In this document: piece after piece, positions 52,093 through 60,989 of the stretch
How the letters are laid out: each line of letters starts with the position of its first letter
How positions within the stretch are numbered: position 1 is the first letter of the stretch
NCBI GenBank assembly: GCA_023391095.1
Contig: JAEWBN010000022.1
Span: 453,698 to 517,697, forward strand
Source: Pseudomonadota bacterium
GTDB taxonomy: Bacteria; Pseudomonadota; Alphaproteobacteria; Rhizobiales; Devosiaceae
Reading direction: 5' to 3'
Length of the DNA: 64,000 nucleotides
Program-made: the position numbers and the translations under genes
The notes under the pieces: model-generated
Seen by the model: only the letters and a program-made list of their open reading frames with translations
Told to the model about the DNA's origin: nothing
Databases searched by the model: none

Positions 52093-52961
52093 ACACCACC
52101 CCGCCCGGAATTGAGGTCAAAGACATCACCGTTGCCTATCGCAACGGCACCACGGCCCTGCGCCATGCCAGCTTTGCTTCTCCGCGCGGCTCAATAACAG
52201 CACTTGTCGGCGTCAATGGCGCCGGCAAGTCCACCATCTTCAAGGCGATTATGGGCTTTGTACCGCTGGCCAGCGGCAGCATTTCCATTCTTGGCCAGGA
52301 CGGTCGGCAGGCACAGCGACAGAACAAGGTCGCCTATGTGCCCCAGTCCGAGGACGTCGACTGGAACTTCCCCGTCCTCGTTGAAGACGTGGTCATGATG
52401 GGCCGCTTTGGCCACATGAACATGTTCCGCATTCCCCGTCCTGCCGATCGGGAAAAGGTTGCGGCTGCGCTGGCGCGGGTCAATATGACCGAGTTCGCCA
52501 AGCGGCAGATCGGCGAACTGTCCGGCGGCCAGAAAAAGCGGGTCTTCCTCGCCCGCGCGCTCGCGCAGGAGGGTGAAGTCATCCTCCTTGACGAGCCCTT
52601 TACCGGCGTCGACGTCAAGACCGAGGATGCCATCATCGCCCTGCTCCGCGCTTTGCGCGACGAGGGGAAGGTGATCCTCGTCTCCACCCATAATCTGGGT
52701 TCCGTTCCCGAATTTTGCGACCGCACCGTGCTGGTCAAGGGCACCGTCCTTGCCCATGGGCCCACCGCCGAAGTCTTTACCCGCGAACGGCTGGAAGAAG
52801 CCTTTGGCGGCGTCCTCCGCCACTTCGTTCTCTCGGGCGCGGGCCTGCACGACGACGATGATCCCCGGCACCTCTCGGTCTTTACCGACGACGAGCGCCC
52901 GCTGGTCTTCTATGGCGAAAAGGGCAATGAGGCGCACCAGCAGTCGGGGCGCGACAAATGA
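52089..52961 (+). CDS. sitB: Manganese ABC transporter ATP-binding protein SitB
   Basis: A 290-residue ATPase. Walker A GVNGAGKST, signature LSGGQKKR and Walker B VILLDEPFTGVD are intact. The last 60 residues form an acidic, His-containing tail. A GTG start overlaps the sitA stop (GTGA). It powers the importer formed with SitC and SitD. Confidence 0.92.
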   Translation: MNTTPPGIEVKDITVAYRNGTTALRHASFASPRGSITALVGVNGAGKSTIFKAIMGFVPLASGSISILGQDGRQAQRQNKVAYVPQSEDVDWNFPVLVEDVVMMGRFGHMNMFRIPRPADREKVAAALARVNMTEFAKRQIGELSGGQKKRVFLARALAQEGEVILLDEPFTGVDVKTEDAIIALLRALRDEGKVILVSTHNLGSVPEFCDRTVLVKGTVLAHGPTAEVFTRERLEEAFGGVLRHFVLSGAGLHDDDDPRHLSVFTDDERPLVFYGEKGNEAHQQSGRDK

Positions 52962-53809
52962 TCGAGGTCCTGCTCGAACCCTTTTCCTACAATTACATGG
53001 TCAATGCCATGTGGGTCTCGGCGCTGGTCGGGGGCGTCTGCGCCTTCCTTTCGGCCTATCTCATGCTCAAGGGCTGGTCGCTGATCGGCGACGCGCTCTC
53101 CCACTCCATCGTGCCGGGCGTGGCCGGCGCCTATATGCTGGGCCTGCCCTTCTCGCTGGGCGCATTCCTCTCGGGCGGCCTCGCGGCCGGGGCCATGCTC
53201 TTTCTCTCCCAGCGCACCAAGCTGCGCGAAGATGCGGTGATCGGCCTCATCTTCACCAGCTTCTTCGGCCTCGGGCTCTTCATGGTCTCGATCTCGCCCA
53301 CGCCCATCGACGTGCAGACCATCGTTCTGGGCAATATCCTCGCCATCACGCCCGAAGACACGCTGCAACTGGTCATCATTTCCGTCGTGACGCTGGCCGT
53401 GATGGCCGTCATCTGGAAGGACCTCATGGTCACCTTCTTTGATGAGAGCCATGCCCGCTCCATCGGCCTGCACACCACCATGCTGAAGGCGATCTTCTTC
53501 ATCCTGTTGAGCGCCGCAACCGTCGCCGCCATGCAGACCGTGGGCGCCTTCCTTGTCATTGCCATGGTCGTCACCCCGGGCGCCACCGCCTACCTGCTCT
53601 CCGACCGCTTCGGCAAACTCATTGCCATTGCAGTCGCGGTCGGCGTCCTTTCCTGCTTCCTCGGCGCCTATCTCAGCTACTTCCTCGATGGCGCCACCGG
53701 CGGCATCATCGTCGTGCTGCAAACCCTGGTCTTCCTCACCGCCTTTGTCTTCGCGCCCAAGCATGGCTGGCTCGCCGCCCGCCGCCGCGTCGCAAGGGAG
53801 ACGGCATGA
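52958..53809 (+). CDS. sitC: Manganese ABC transporter permease SitC
   Basis: A 283-residue permease of the ABC-3 (ZnuB/MntB) family with eight or nine spans. The family motifs SYLMLKGWSLIGDALSHS-like near residue 30 and GAFLVIAMVVTPGATAYLL near 195 are visible. It overlaps sitB and sitD by four bases each. SitC and SitD together form the membrane channel. Confidence 0.92.
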   Translation: MIEVLLEPFSYNYMVNAMWVSALVGGVCAFLSAYLMLKGWSLIGDALSHSIVPGVAGAYMLGLPFSLGAFLSGGLAAGAMLFLSQRTKLREDAVIGLIFTSFFGLGLFMVSISPTPIDVQTIVLGNILAITPEDTLQLVIISVVTLAVMAVIWKDLMVTFFDESHARSIGLHTTMLKAIFFILLSAATVAAMQTVGAFLVIAMVVTPGATAYLLSDRFGKLIAIAVAVGVLSCFLGAYLSYFLDGATGGIIVVLQTLVFLTAFVFAPKHGWLAARRRVARETA

Positions 53810-54642
53810 TGGGTACGCTCTGGGACTGGATGCTCCTGCCCTTCCAATTGCCCTTCATGGTGCAGGCCATGGTCATCGCGGTGCTGGTCGCCATACCCAC
53901 CGCGCTGCTCTCCTGCTTCCTCGTCCTCAAGGGCTGGTCGCTGATGGGCGACGCCATTTCCCATGCGGTCCTGCCGGGCGTCGTCATCGCCTATATCATC
54001 GGCATCCCCCTCGGCGTCGGCGCCTTTGTCGCCGGCATGGCCTGCGCCCTCTCGGTCGGCTTTCTCAAAGAGAACAGCCGCATCAAGGAAGATACGGTCA
54101 TGGGCGTGGTCTTTGCCGGCCTCTTCGGTCTCGGCATCGTGCTCTACACCGCCATCCAGACCGATGTGCATCTCGACCACATCCTTTTCGGCAACATGCT
54201 GGGCGTCGGCACCGACGATCTCATCACCGCCGGCGTGATCGGCCTGGTCGTCACCGCGCTCATCATCGCCCGTTGGCGCGATTTCATGCTGTTCATTTTC
54301 GACCCGCAGCAGACGGGGGCCATCGGCCTGCCGGTGCGCCTCCTCCACTATGGCCTGCTCGCCATGATCTCGCTGTCCGTGGTCGCTGCCCTTCAGGCCG
54401 TGGGCATCGTGCTGGTCATCGGCCTCCTGATCGCGCCGGGCGCCATTGCCTTTCTCATCTCCAAGCGTTTTGGGGTCATGCTGCTGCTGGCCACCGCCAT
54501 TTCGGTCGGCTGTGGTCTCATCGGGGTCTATCTCAGCTTCTTCCTCGACAGTGCCCCGGCGCCCACCATCGTCCTGCTGATGAGCCTTTGCTTCATCATC
54601 GCGCTGGTGGCCACCCAGCGGCGCACGGTCGCCACCGTGTGA
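53806..54642 (+). CDS. sitD: Manganese ABC transporter permease SitD
   Basis: A 278-residue permease of the ABC-3 family, similar in layout to SitC (SCFLVLKGWSLMGDAISHA near 28 and GIVLVIGLLIAPGAIAFLI near 200). It is the last gene of the operon. The start ATGATG gives two possible starts one codon apart. Confidence 0.92.
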   Translation: MMGTLWDWMLLPFQLPFMVQAMVIAVLVAIPTALLSCFLVLKGWSLMGDAISHAVLPGVVIAYIIGIPLGVGAFVAGMACALSVGFLKENSRIKEDTVMGVVFAGLFGLGIVLYTAIQTDVHLDHILFGNMLGVGTDDLITAGVIGLVVTALIIARWRDFMLFIFDPQQTGAIGLPVRLLHYGLLAMISLSVVAALQAVGIVLVIGLLIAPGAIAFLISKRFGVMLLLATAISVGCGLIGVYLSFFLDSAPAPTIVLLMSLCFIIALVATQRRTVATV

Positions 54643-54702
54643 GCTTATCCCCGTCACTCCCGGGAGGCCGACACTGAGCTCCAGTCAAATCCGGAGCCAA
54701 AC

Positions 54703-55752
54703 ATGGATACCACACCCCGTCTTGGCCTGCCCTTCATCGTCGGCGGGCAGGCCCTCAAACACATCACGCACAACGAAAGTCTGCAAAAGCTCGACGCTTT
54801 GGTGCAGCCGGTGGTCGAAAGCGCCACCGTCACCACGCCGCCCGCCAGCCCCATAGAGGGCGAGGCCTACCTCATCCCGGCCGAACCCGCCGGCGCCTGG
54901 GCCGGGCACGAAAACGAAATCGCCGCATTCCAAGCGGGCACCTGGACGTTCTACGATCCGGCCGAAGGGTGGCTGGTCTATGACCGGGCCAGCGACACGC
55001 TCAAAGTCTTTTCGGGCACCGCCTGGGTTTCCATTGCGGCGCTGGGCTCCGGCTTGCCGCATCTGGGCATAAGTACCAGCGCTGATAGCACCGACCGGCT
55101 CGCCGTTGCGGGCCCTGCGACGCTTTTCACCCATGCCGGCAATGGCCACCAGCTCAAGCTCAACAAGGCGGCGGCAGGGGACACGGCGAGCCTTCTTTAC
55201 CAGACCAACTGGTCGGGCCGTGCCGAAATGGGGCTGATGGGTGACGATGCCTGGCGCCTCAAGGTCAGCTCCGACGGATCGAACTGGATCAATGCAATTG
55301 CCGTTGACGCCACCACCGGCAAAGTGACCACAGCCGGCGCCATCCGACCGGCCACCGACAATACCCACACGCTCGGCACGAGCGGCGCCCGCTGGTCGGC
55401 GGTCTGGGCCTCCACCGGCACGATCCAAACGTCGGACATACGCCTCAAGACCGAAATTGCTCCATCAGATCTCGGCCTCGATTTTATCCTCGCGCTCGCA
55501 CCATCCCGCTTTCGCTGGACCGACAACAGCGCCGACGATGGCAGGCAGCGGGTGCACTACGGGCTGATCGCCCAGCAGGTGCGTGACGCCATGGCGCAAT
55601 GCAACGCGGACGACTTCGGCGGCCATATACTGACCAACCCATCCGACCCGGACAGTTTCCAGGCGCTCCGCTACGACCAGTTCATCGCGCCCCTGATCAT
55701 GGCCGTGCACGAGGTGGTGCGCCGCCTCGACAAGCTCGAAGCGAGAGTTTGA
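54703..55752 (+). CDS. DUF2793 / S74-chaperone tail-fibre-like protein
   Basis: A 349-residue phage-like protein. The N-terminal 110 residues match DUF2793, found in tail-fibre and gene-transfer-agent spike proteins. A glycine/threonine-rich middle follows. The C-terminal 130 residues look like a peptidase S74 intramolecular chaperone, with TSDIRLK near 243-249 supplying the Ser-Lys dyad used for self-cleavage. No other phage genes are nearby. It may be a domesticated fibre or a spike for a gene transfer agent encoded elsewhere. Confidence 0.78.
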   Translation: MDTTPRLGLPFIVGGQALKHITHNESLQKLDALVQPVVESATVTTPPASPIEGEAYLIPAEPAGAWAGHENEIAAFQAGTWTFYDPAEGWLVYDRASDTLKVFSGTAWVSIAALGSGLPHLGISTSADSTDRLAVAGPATLFTHAGNGHQLKLNKAAAGDTASLLYQTNWSGRAEMGLMGDDAWRLKVSSDGSNWINAIAVDATTGKVTTAGAIRPATDNTHTLGTSGARWSAVWASTGTIQTSDIRLKTEIAPSDLGLDFILALAPSRFRWTDNSADDGRQRVHYGLIAQQVRDAMAQCNADDFGGHILTNPSDPDSFQALRYDQFIAPLIMAVHEVVRRLDKLEARV

Positions 55753-55806
55753 TGCCTTCCAGCTGTCAGCACGCCTCCCATTCAGGTGTGATCTAAACGC
55801 ACTTCT

Positions 55807-55829
55807 GGGCGGGAAATGCGCTCCCGCCC
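55807..55829 (+). terminator. Hairpin after the fibre-like gene
   Basis: GGGCGGGA pairs perfectly with TCCCGCCC across a seven-base loop, about 55 bases after the fibre-like gene stops. A C-rich tail rather than a T-run follows, so it may be a weak terminator. Confidence 0.4.
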
Positions 55830-55891
55830 CCTTCCGGTTTGGCCGCTGCGCCTATATCCTGATGCACGTACATCTTGGAGGAGTTGCGCGG

Positions 55892-56989
55892 ATGACCGCC
55901 AATCGCCTCGGTATCGGCATTATCGGTACCGGCAATATTTCGTCGGCTTATTTGAAAGCCATTCTGGGTAAAGACGGTCTGCCGGGCTTCCCGGTACTTG
56001 ACGTCAAGGCACTCGCCGACATGCGCCCCGAAGCGGCGCAGGCACGCGCCAGCGAGTTCGGTCTCAAGGCCGCGACGGTCGATGAGATGCTGGCCGATCC
56101 GGAGATCCGACTCATCATCAACCTGACCATTCCGCGTGCCCATGTGGATGTGGGTCTGCGCTGCCTTGCGGCAGGCAAGCACGTCTACTCTGAAAAGCCG
56201 CTCGGCATCACCTATGCCGAAGGCAAGAAGCTGCTCGACGCCGCCAATGCCGCCGGTCTGCGCATCGGCTCGGCTCCGGACACATTCCTGGGCGGCGCGC
56301 ATCAGCAGGCCCGTGCCATTGTCGATAGCGGCTCGCTCGGTCAACTCATCGGCGGCACCGCCTATATGCAGTGCCCCGGCCACGAAAGCTGGCATCCCGA
56401 TCCGGCCTTCTATTACGACCTCGGCGGCGGGCCGATGCTCGATATGGGCCCCTATTACATCACCGATCTGGTCAACCTGCTTGGCCCCGTGGCCCGCGTT
56501 TCGGCCATGTCGTCGCGCCTGCGCAGCGAACGCCCGATCACCTCGGAGCCCAAGAAGGGCCAGATCATGCCGGTCAAGATCGACACGCATGTGACCGGCT
56601 CGCTCGGCTTTGCCAATGGCGCCATCGTACAGATCGCCATGAGCTTCGACGTCGCCGCCCACAAGCATGTGCCGCTCGAAATCTACGGCACCGAGCAGAC
56701 CCTGCTGGTGCCCGATCCGAACCACTTCGGTGGCGAGGTCGAACTGCGTCCGCGCGGTCATGGCGCCGAATGGCAGTCCGTGCCGGTCGAAAAGCCCTAT
56801 GCCGACGGCAATTACCGCTCGCTCGGCGTGGCCGACATGGCTCAGGGCATCCTCGACAACCGTCCGCACCGTGCCAACGGCGATCTCGCGCTGCACGTGC
56901 TCGAAGTCATGGAAGCCTTCGAAACCGCATCGCGCGACGGGCGCACCATCGACATCAAGACCCCGGTCACGCGCCCCGATCCGCTTTGA
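55892..56989 (+). CDS. Gfo/Idh/MocA-family oxidoreductase
   Basis: A 365-residue NAD(P)-dependent sugar or cyclitol dehydrogenase. The Rossmann motif GIIGTGNIS is near residue 9, EKPLG with the cofactor/substrate Lys near 104, and the GGGPMLDMGPYYI block with the catalytic region near 180. The ATG at 55892 has GGAGG nine bases upstream. It stands alone between two terminators, without the sugar transporter that often accompanies this family. The substrate is unknown. Confidence 0.87.
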   Translation: MTANRLGIGIIGTGNISSAYLKAILGKDGLPGFPVLDVKALADMRPEAAQARASEFGLKAATVDEMLADPEIRLIINLTIPRAHVDVGLRCLAAGKHVYSEKPLGITYAEGKKLLDAANAAGLRIGSAPDTFLGGAHQQARAIVDSGSLGQLIGGTAYMQCPGHESWHPDPAFYYDLGGGPMLDMGPYYITDLVNLLGPVARVSAMSSRLRSERPITSEPKKGQIMPVKIDTHVTGSLGFANGAIVQIAMSFDVAAHKHVPLEIYGTEQTLLVPDPNHFGGEVELRPRGHGAEWQSVPVEKPYADGNYRSLGVADMAQGILDNRPHRANGDLALHVLEVMEAFETASRDGRTIDIKTPVTRPDPL

Positions 56990-57010
56990 TCAACTGACGC
57001 ATGAAATGAG

Positions 57011-57039
57011 AACGCCCCGGTGAGAGCCGGGGCGTTTTT
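57011..57039 (+). terminator. Strong bidirectional terminator
   Basis: AACGCCCCGG pairs with CCGGGGCGTT across a six-base loop, followed by a T-run. It ends the oxidoreductase transcript and faces the leftward gene that stops at 57041. Confidence 0.9.
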
Positions 57040-57040
57040 G

Positions 57041-57643
57041 TTACCAGGCCCATTTCAGCGCGTCGGCGTCGGCCTTGTTGAAATAGAGCGTTACCAGCGC
57101 GTCGCCCGCCTCATTATAGATGCCGTCATCATATTGGCGCTGCAGCAGCGTCACCGTTTCCGCTTCCACATCGTGACTGCGATAAACATAGTCGAAGCAG
57201 CCGTTGCGCTCGCCGCTAAGATTGGACCGGATTTCCTGACGCAGATGCTCAAGGTCGCGCCCGAACAGCGCGCTGCCGTCATCGCGTAAAAAGGCCCGCA
57301 CGGTCGGCACCCAGTCAAAATTGGTCTCGCAGATATAGCGCCCGTCGCGGAACACCCCTTCATCCACCGAGACGATATCGACCGTGTCGTCCCAGGCATT
57401 GCCGATCTCATAGCGGGCGCCATCTTCGGTCACATCGAGATAGATGTCGGTCCAGGCGCATTGGCCATTGAGTTCGTTATAGCACCAGCGCTCTGATCCC
57501 ATCATCAAGCTGCCCACATCCTCGATGGCGAGGCGCTTGCCGGGCTTAAGCCGCTCCACAACTTGCTGGCTGGCGGTATCCAGCGCCACGGCCGGTAGGC
57601 CGCTCGTCACGACTGCCGCAAGCGCCAAAGCCAAAGCACGCAT
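57041..57643 (-). CDS. Secreted hypothetical protein
   Basis: A 200-residue protein with a signal peptide (to about 21, ending in VALD). The ATG at 57643 has GGGGAGG upstream; an in-frame ATG at 57658 is less well placed. Four Cys are spread over the mature part (WCYNELNGQC, ICETNF and GCFDYV), so disulfides are likely. I do not recognise a family. It is divergent from the thioredoxin-reductase-like gene. Confidence 0.68.
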   Translation of the reverse strand: MRALALALAAVVTSGLPAVALDTASQQVVERLKPGKRLAIEDVGSLMMGSERWCYNELNGQCAWTDIYLDVTEDGARYEIGNAWDDTVDIVSVDEGVFRDGRYICETNFDWVPTVRAFLRDDGSALFGRDLEHLRQEIRSNLSGERNGCFDYVYRSHDVEAETVTLLQRQYDDGIYNEAGDALVTLYFNKADADALKWAW

Positions 57644-57772
57644 ACCCGTCCTCCCCATGGTCCGTGCCAGTCTAGCGCGGGGATCATGGCGGCGCAAAGG
57701 CACGACCAGAAAGGCGGATCGGTTTGGGATGCACCGCGTTTGCCCGACACCCCTTGACGAAGCCACCTTCAC

Positions 57773-57789
57773 GTAACATCTAATGTTAC
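57773..57789. promoter_or_regulatory. Perfect palindromic operator
   Basis: GTAACATCTAATGTTAC is a perfect 7-3-7 palindrome 21 bases before the start of the flavoprotein gene. TTGACG (57754-57759) upstream could be the -35. No regulator gene is adjacent, so the factor is encoded elsewhere. ArsR-, MarR- and Rrf2-type sites have this form. Confidence 0.6.
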
Positions 57790-57809
57790 ATATTGAACTG
57801 GAGGGTTCC

Positions 57810-58697
57810 ATGCAGGACGCAATCATCGTCGGTGGCAGCTTTGCGGGCCTAGCTGCCGCCATGCAATTGGGCCGCGCCCGCCGCAAGGTCACGGTCTTGG
57901 ACACCGGCCTCAACCGCAATCGCTATGCCGCAGCGGCCCATAATATCCCCGGCTTCGATGGCACGCCTCCGGGCGACATTCTTGCCCGCATCCGCGAGCA
58001 GGTCGCCGCCTATCCCACCGTCTCGCTGGTCGCCGCCAAGGCCGTGTCCGCCAGCGGCGAACCTGACGCCTTCAGCGTCACCACCGATCAGGACGACTCC
58101 ATCGCGGCACGCCGCCTGGTACTCTCCTATGGCGTCACTGACGAGCTGCCCGCCATTCCCGGCTTTGTCGAAAGCTGGGGCAAGACGGTGATCCACTGCC
58201 CCTTCTGCCATGGTTATGAAGTGGCCGGTCGGCCTTGGGCCCTGCTCTACTCCTCCCCCATGTCGTTGCATGGCCCGGTGCTTTACGCCAACTGGACCGA
58301 CAATATTACGCTGATCATGGATGGCAACGAGATCATCGACGCCGAACGCCACAAGCTTGAACAGCGCGGCGTCCGCATCGAAAACGGCAAGCTCATAAGC
58401 ATCGAGCAAACCGGTGGCGTCCTGCGCGGCGTAACGCTCGATGACGGCACCCAACTTGAGCTCGGCGCCCTCTACGCCCATCCGCGCAATCGCCCATCGG
58501 CCGATCTTCATACCCAGCTTGGCCTCGAGATGAAGGACACGCCCACGGGCACCATGATCGCGACGGGCGAAAACCAGCTCACATCCCGCCCCGGCATCTA
58601 CGCCGCCGGCGACCTCGCCACCGCCATGCACTCGGTCACCTTCGCTCACTCCGCCGGGTCCCTCGCGGCCATGGGCGTCCTGCAGTCGATGACGTAG
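57810..58697 (+). CDS. Thioredoxin-reductase-like FAD/NAD(P) oxidoreductase
   Basis: A 295-residue flavoprotein. The FAD motif GGSFAGLAAA is at the N-terminus. CPFC (Cys 130 and 133) is the redox pair, and GIYAAGDLAT is the C-terminal FAD motif. Length and order fit the short thioredoxin-reductase-like proteins found singly in many proteobacteria. The true partner is unknown. The start at 57810 has GGAGG six bases upstream; a start at 57783 would lie in the operator. Confidence 0.86.
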   Translation: MQDAIIVGGSFAGLAAAMQLGRARRKVTVLDTGLNRNRYAAAAHNIPGFDGTPPGDILARIREQVAAYPTVSLVAAKAVSASGEPDAFSVTTDQDDSIAARRLVLSYGVTDELPAIPGFVESWGKTVIHCPFCHGYEVAGRPWALLYSSPMSLHGPVLYANWTDNITLIMDGNEIIDAERHKLEQRGVRIENGKLISIEQTGGVLRGVTLDDGTQLELGALYAHPRNRPSADLHTQLGLEMKDTPTGTMIATGENQLTSRPGIYAAGDLATAMHSVTFAHSAGSLAAMGVLQSMT

Positions 58698-58765
58698 TTG
58701 TTGCGCTCGAGGGCGCAACTTGCTCCCCCTCACCGGCCCTCACCCGCCCTCGTGAACCGGAGCCC

Positions 58766-59803
58766 CTACCGCAACCAGCCCTGCGGCCTGGGATGGAGTT
58801 CCATCTGCCCACCCCTCGTCGCCTCATCGACGGCCGCGATCTCTTCAGAGCTGAGCGCCAGATTATCCAGCACACCGAGATTGTCCTTGAGCTGCTCCAG
58901 CGTCCGCACGCCGATCAGCGCCGAGGTCACCTCGGGCCGACGCAGCACCCAGCTCAGTGCCAGTTGCACCATGGTCTGCCCACGCGCCCGGGCGATTCCG
59001 CCGACCTTGTCCACCGCCTCCAGCACGCGGGGCTCGATATGGCTGGCGCGCAGCGTGCCATTGGGATTGTCGCCGCGCGAACCGGCAGCATTTCCAGTGT
59101 TGTACTTGCCCGAGAGCACGCCCTGCGCCAGCGGCGAAAAGGCGATGACACCAATGCCGAGCTCACCACAGGCATCAATGGTGCCATCATTCTCGATCCA
59201 GCGATTAATCATCGAATAGCTGGGCTGATGGATAGTCGTCGCCACGCCCATATCCCTCAGGATGCGATAGGCTTCGCGCGTTTCCTGTTCTGGGTAAGAT
59301 GAAATGCCCACATAGAGCGCCTTGCCCGAGCGCACCGCATGGGCCAGCGCCCCCATCGTCTCTTCAAGCGGCGTATCGGGGTCGTAGCGGTGCGAATAAA
59401 AGATATCGACATAGTCGAGCCCCATGCGCGACAGGCTCTGATCGAGGCTCGCCAGGAGCGACTTGCGGCTCCCCCATTCGCCATAGGGGCCCGGCCACAT
59501 ATTGTAGCCTGCCTTGGTGGAGATGATCATCTCGTCGCGATAGGGCCGGAAATCGCGCGCCATCACCCGCCCGAACAATTCCTCCGCCGATCCGGCCGGC
59601 GGGCCATAATTGTTGGCGAGATCGAAATGGGTGATCCCGTTGTCGAAGGCATAGCCGAGGATTTCCATCGCCCCGGGATAGTCCCGCGTGCCCCCGAAAT
59701 TCTGCCATAGCCCGAGGCTTATGACCGGCAATTTGAGCCCTGATCGCCCCGAGCGACGATATTGCATCGTGTCATAGCGAGCCGGATCGGCGCGATAGGT
59801 CAT
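58766..59803 (-). CDS. Aldo/keto reductase (YghZ / L-glyceraldehyde 3-phosphate reductase type)
   Basis: A 345-residue NADPH-dependent reductase. The catalytic Tyr is in LANNYGPP, Asp in THFDLAN and Lys in ISTKAGY. The opening RRSGRSGLKLPVISLGLW is typical of the YghZ group, which reduces L-glyceraldehyde 3-phosphate and methylglyoxal. The ATG at 59803 has GGGAG upstream. It is divergent from trhO. Confidence 0.87.
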   Translation of the reverse strand: MTYRADPARYDTMQYRRSGRSGLKLPVISLGLWQNFGGTRDYPGAMEILGYAFDNGITHFDLANNYGPPAGSAEELFGRVMARDFRPYRDEMIISTKAGYNMWPGPYGEWGSRKSLLASLDQSLSRMGLDYVDIFYSHRYDPDTPLEETMGALAHAVRSGKALYVGISSYPEQETREAYRILRDMGVATTIHQPSYSMINRWIENDGTIDACGELGIGVIAFSPLAQGVLSGKYNTGNAAGSRGDNPNGTLRASHIEPRVLEAVDKVGGIARARGQTMVQLALSWVLRRPEVTSALIGVRTLEQLKDNLGVLDNLALSSEEIAAVDEATRGGQMELHPRPQGWLR

Positions 59804-59871
59804 GATCTTCTCCCGATGTCTTGCTTGCACTGGCCCGTGACGCCGGGCGCGCCTGATGCTATGAGCGCGCA

Positions 59872-60906
59872 ATGACCGCGCACACTCATTCTTCCACCAC
59901 TCTGCCCCACGCCAATCATCCCTACAAGGTGATGGCGATCTATAAGTTTGCCACCCTGCCCGATGCCGAAGCGCTCAAGGCGCCACTCGCCGAATTCTGC
60001 TGTTCGCGCGGCATCAAGGGCACGCTGATCCTGGCGCCAGAAGGCATCAACGGCACCGTCGCCGGCTCGCATGACGCCATCGACGCGCTGGCTGATTATC
60101 TCCTCGCCTCCGGCCCCTTCGGCACCCGCCTCGATGGCGCGGAGGTGAAATATTCCTTCGCCGACAGCGCTCCCTTCCTGCGCATGAAAGTGCGCCTCAA
60201 GTCCGAAATCGTGACGCTGCGCGCGCCGGAAGCCGATCCCTCCAAGGCCGTCGGCACCTATGTCGAGCCGGAAGACTGGAACAGCCTCATCGAGCGCAAT
60301 GACGTGGTGCTGGTCGATACCCGCAACGATTACGAAGTCGGCCTTGGAACCTTCCAGCGCGCGCTCGACCCCAAGACCGCCAATTTCACCGAGTTCAAGG
60401 ACTATGTGGCCAAGAACCTCGATCCGGCACGGGACAAGAAGGTCGCCATGTTCTGCACCGGCGGCATCCGCTGCGAAAAGGCCTCATCCTATCTCTTGAG
60501 CCAGGGTTTTGAGGAAGTCTTCCACCTCAAGGGCGGCATTCTCAAATATCTCGAAGTGGTGCCCGAACAAGAGAGCCGCTTTTCCGGCGAGTGTTTCGTG
60601 TTCGACGAACGCGTCTCGGTCGGCCACGGGCTGGCGCTGGGCGATGCCACGCTCTGCCGCGCCTGCCGCCACCCGCTCACTGCGGCAGACCGGGGACATG
60701 CGGATTACCACGAGGGCGTGTCCTGCCCACATTGCGCCGACGATAAAGCCAAGCACGCCGCAGCCGCCGAACGCCAGCGCCAGATGGACCTCGCCCGCCA
60801 GCGCGGCGGCGCGCACCTTGGCGATGCTGCCGCCGAGGCAGCAGCCCGCCGCAAGGCCGCCAAGCAGCGGCAGGCCGAACGCTCGCGCCTCGCCAACAAG
60901 GGCTGA
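59872..60906 (+). CDS. trhO: tRNA uridine(34) hydroxylase TrhO (rhodanese-type)
   Basis: A 344-residue rhodanese-domain protein of the TrhO/YceA family, which makes 5-hydroxyuridine at position 34 of tRNA using oxygen. The active Cys 195 and Cys 201 are in CTGGIRCEK. The N-terminal UPF0176 domain has KGTLILAPEGINGTVAG. A C-terminal zinc-finger-like part follows (CRACRHP and CPHC near 260-285), then a basic Ala/Arg tail longer than in E. coli. Confidence 0.92.
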   Translation: MTAHTHSSTTLPHANHPYKVMAIYKFATLPDAEALKAPLAEFCCSRGIKGTLILAPEGINGTVAGSHDAIDALADYLLASGPFGTRLDGAEVKYSFADSAPFLRMKVRLKSEIVTLRAPEADPSKAVGTYVEPEDWNSLIERNDVVLVDTRNDYEVGLGTFQRALDPKTANFTEFKDYVAKNLDPARDKKVAMFCTGGIRCEKASSYLLSQGFEEVFHLKGGILKYLEVVPEQESRFSGECFVFDERVSVGHGLALGDATLCRACRHPLTAADRGHADYHEGVSCPHCADDKAKHAAAAERQRQMDLARQRGGAHLGDAAAEAAARRKAAKQRQAERSRLANKG

Positions 60907-60950
60907 GCCTGCGTCACCTGACGTATAGACAGAGCCAATCGCGCGGGCGA

Positions 60951-60979
60951 TATGTGAGGCGCCTTACACGCTTCACATA
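60951..60979. promoter_or_regulatory. Palindrome in the LysR promoter
   Basis: TATGTGA (60951-60957) and TCACATA (60973-60979) are perfect inverted copies 15 bases apart, ending 10 bases before the LysR ATG. An inner, almost perfect palindrome GTGAGGCGCCTTAC overlaps the left arm. This is the expected place for LysR autoregulation. Confidence 0.5.
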
Positions 60980-60989
60980 AGCCTTCCTT

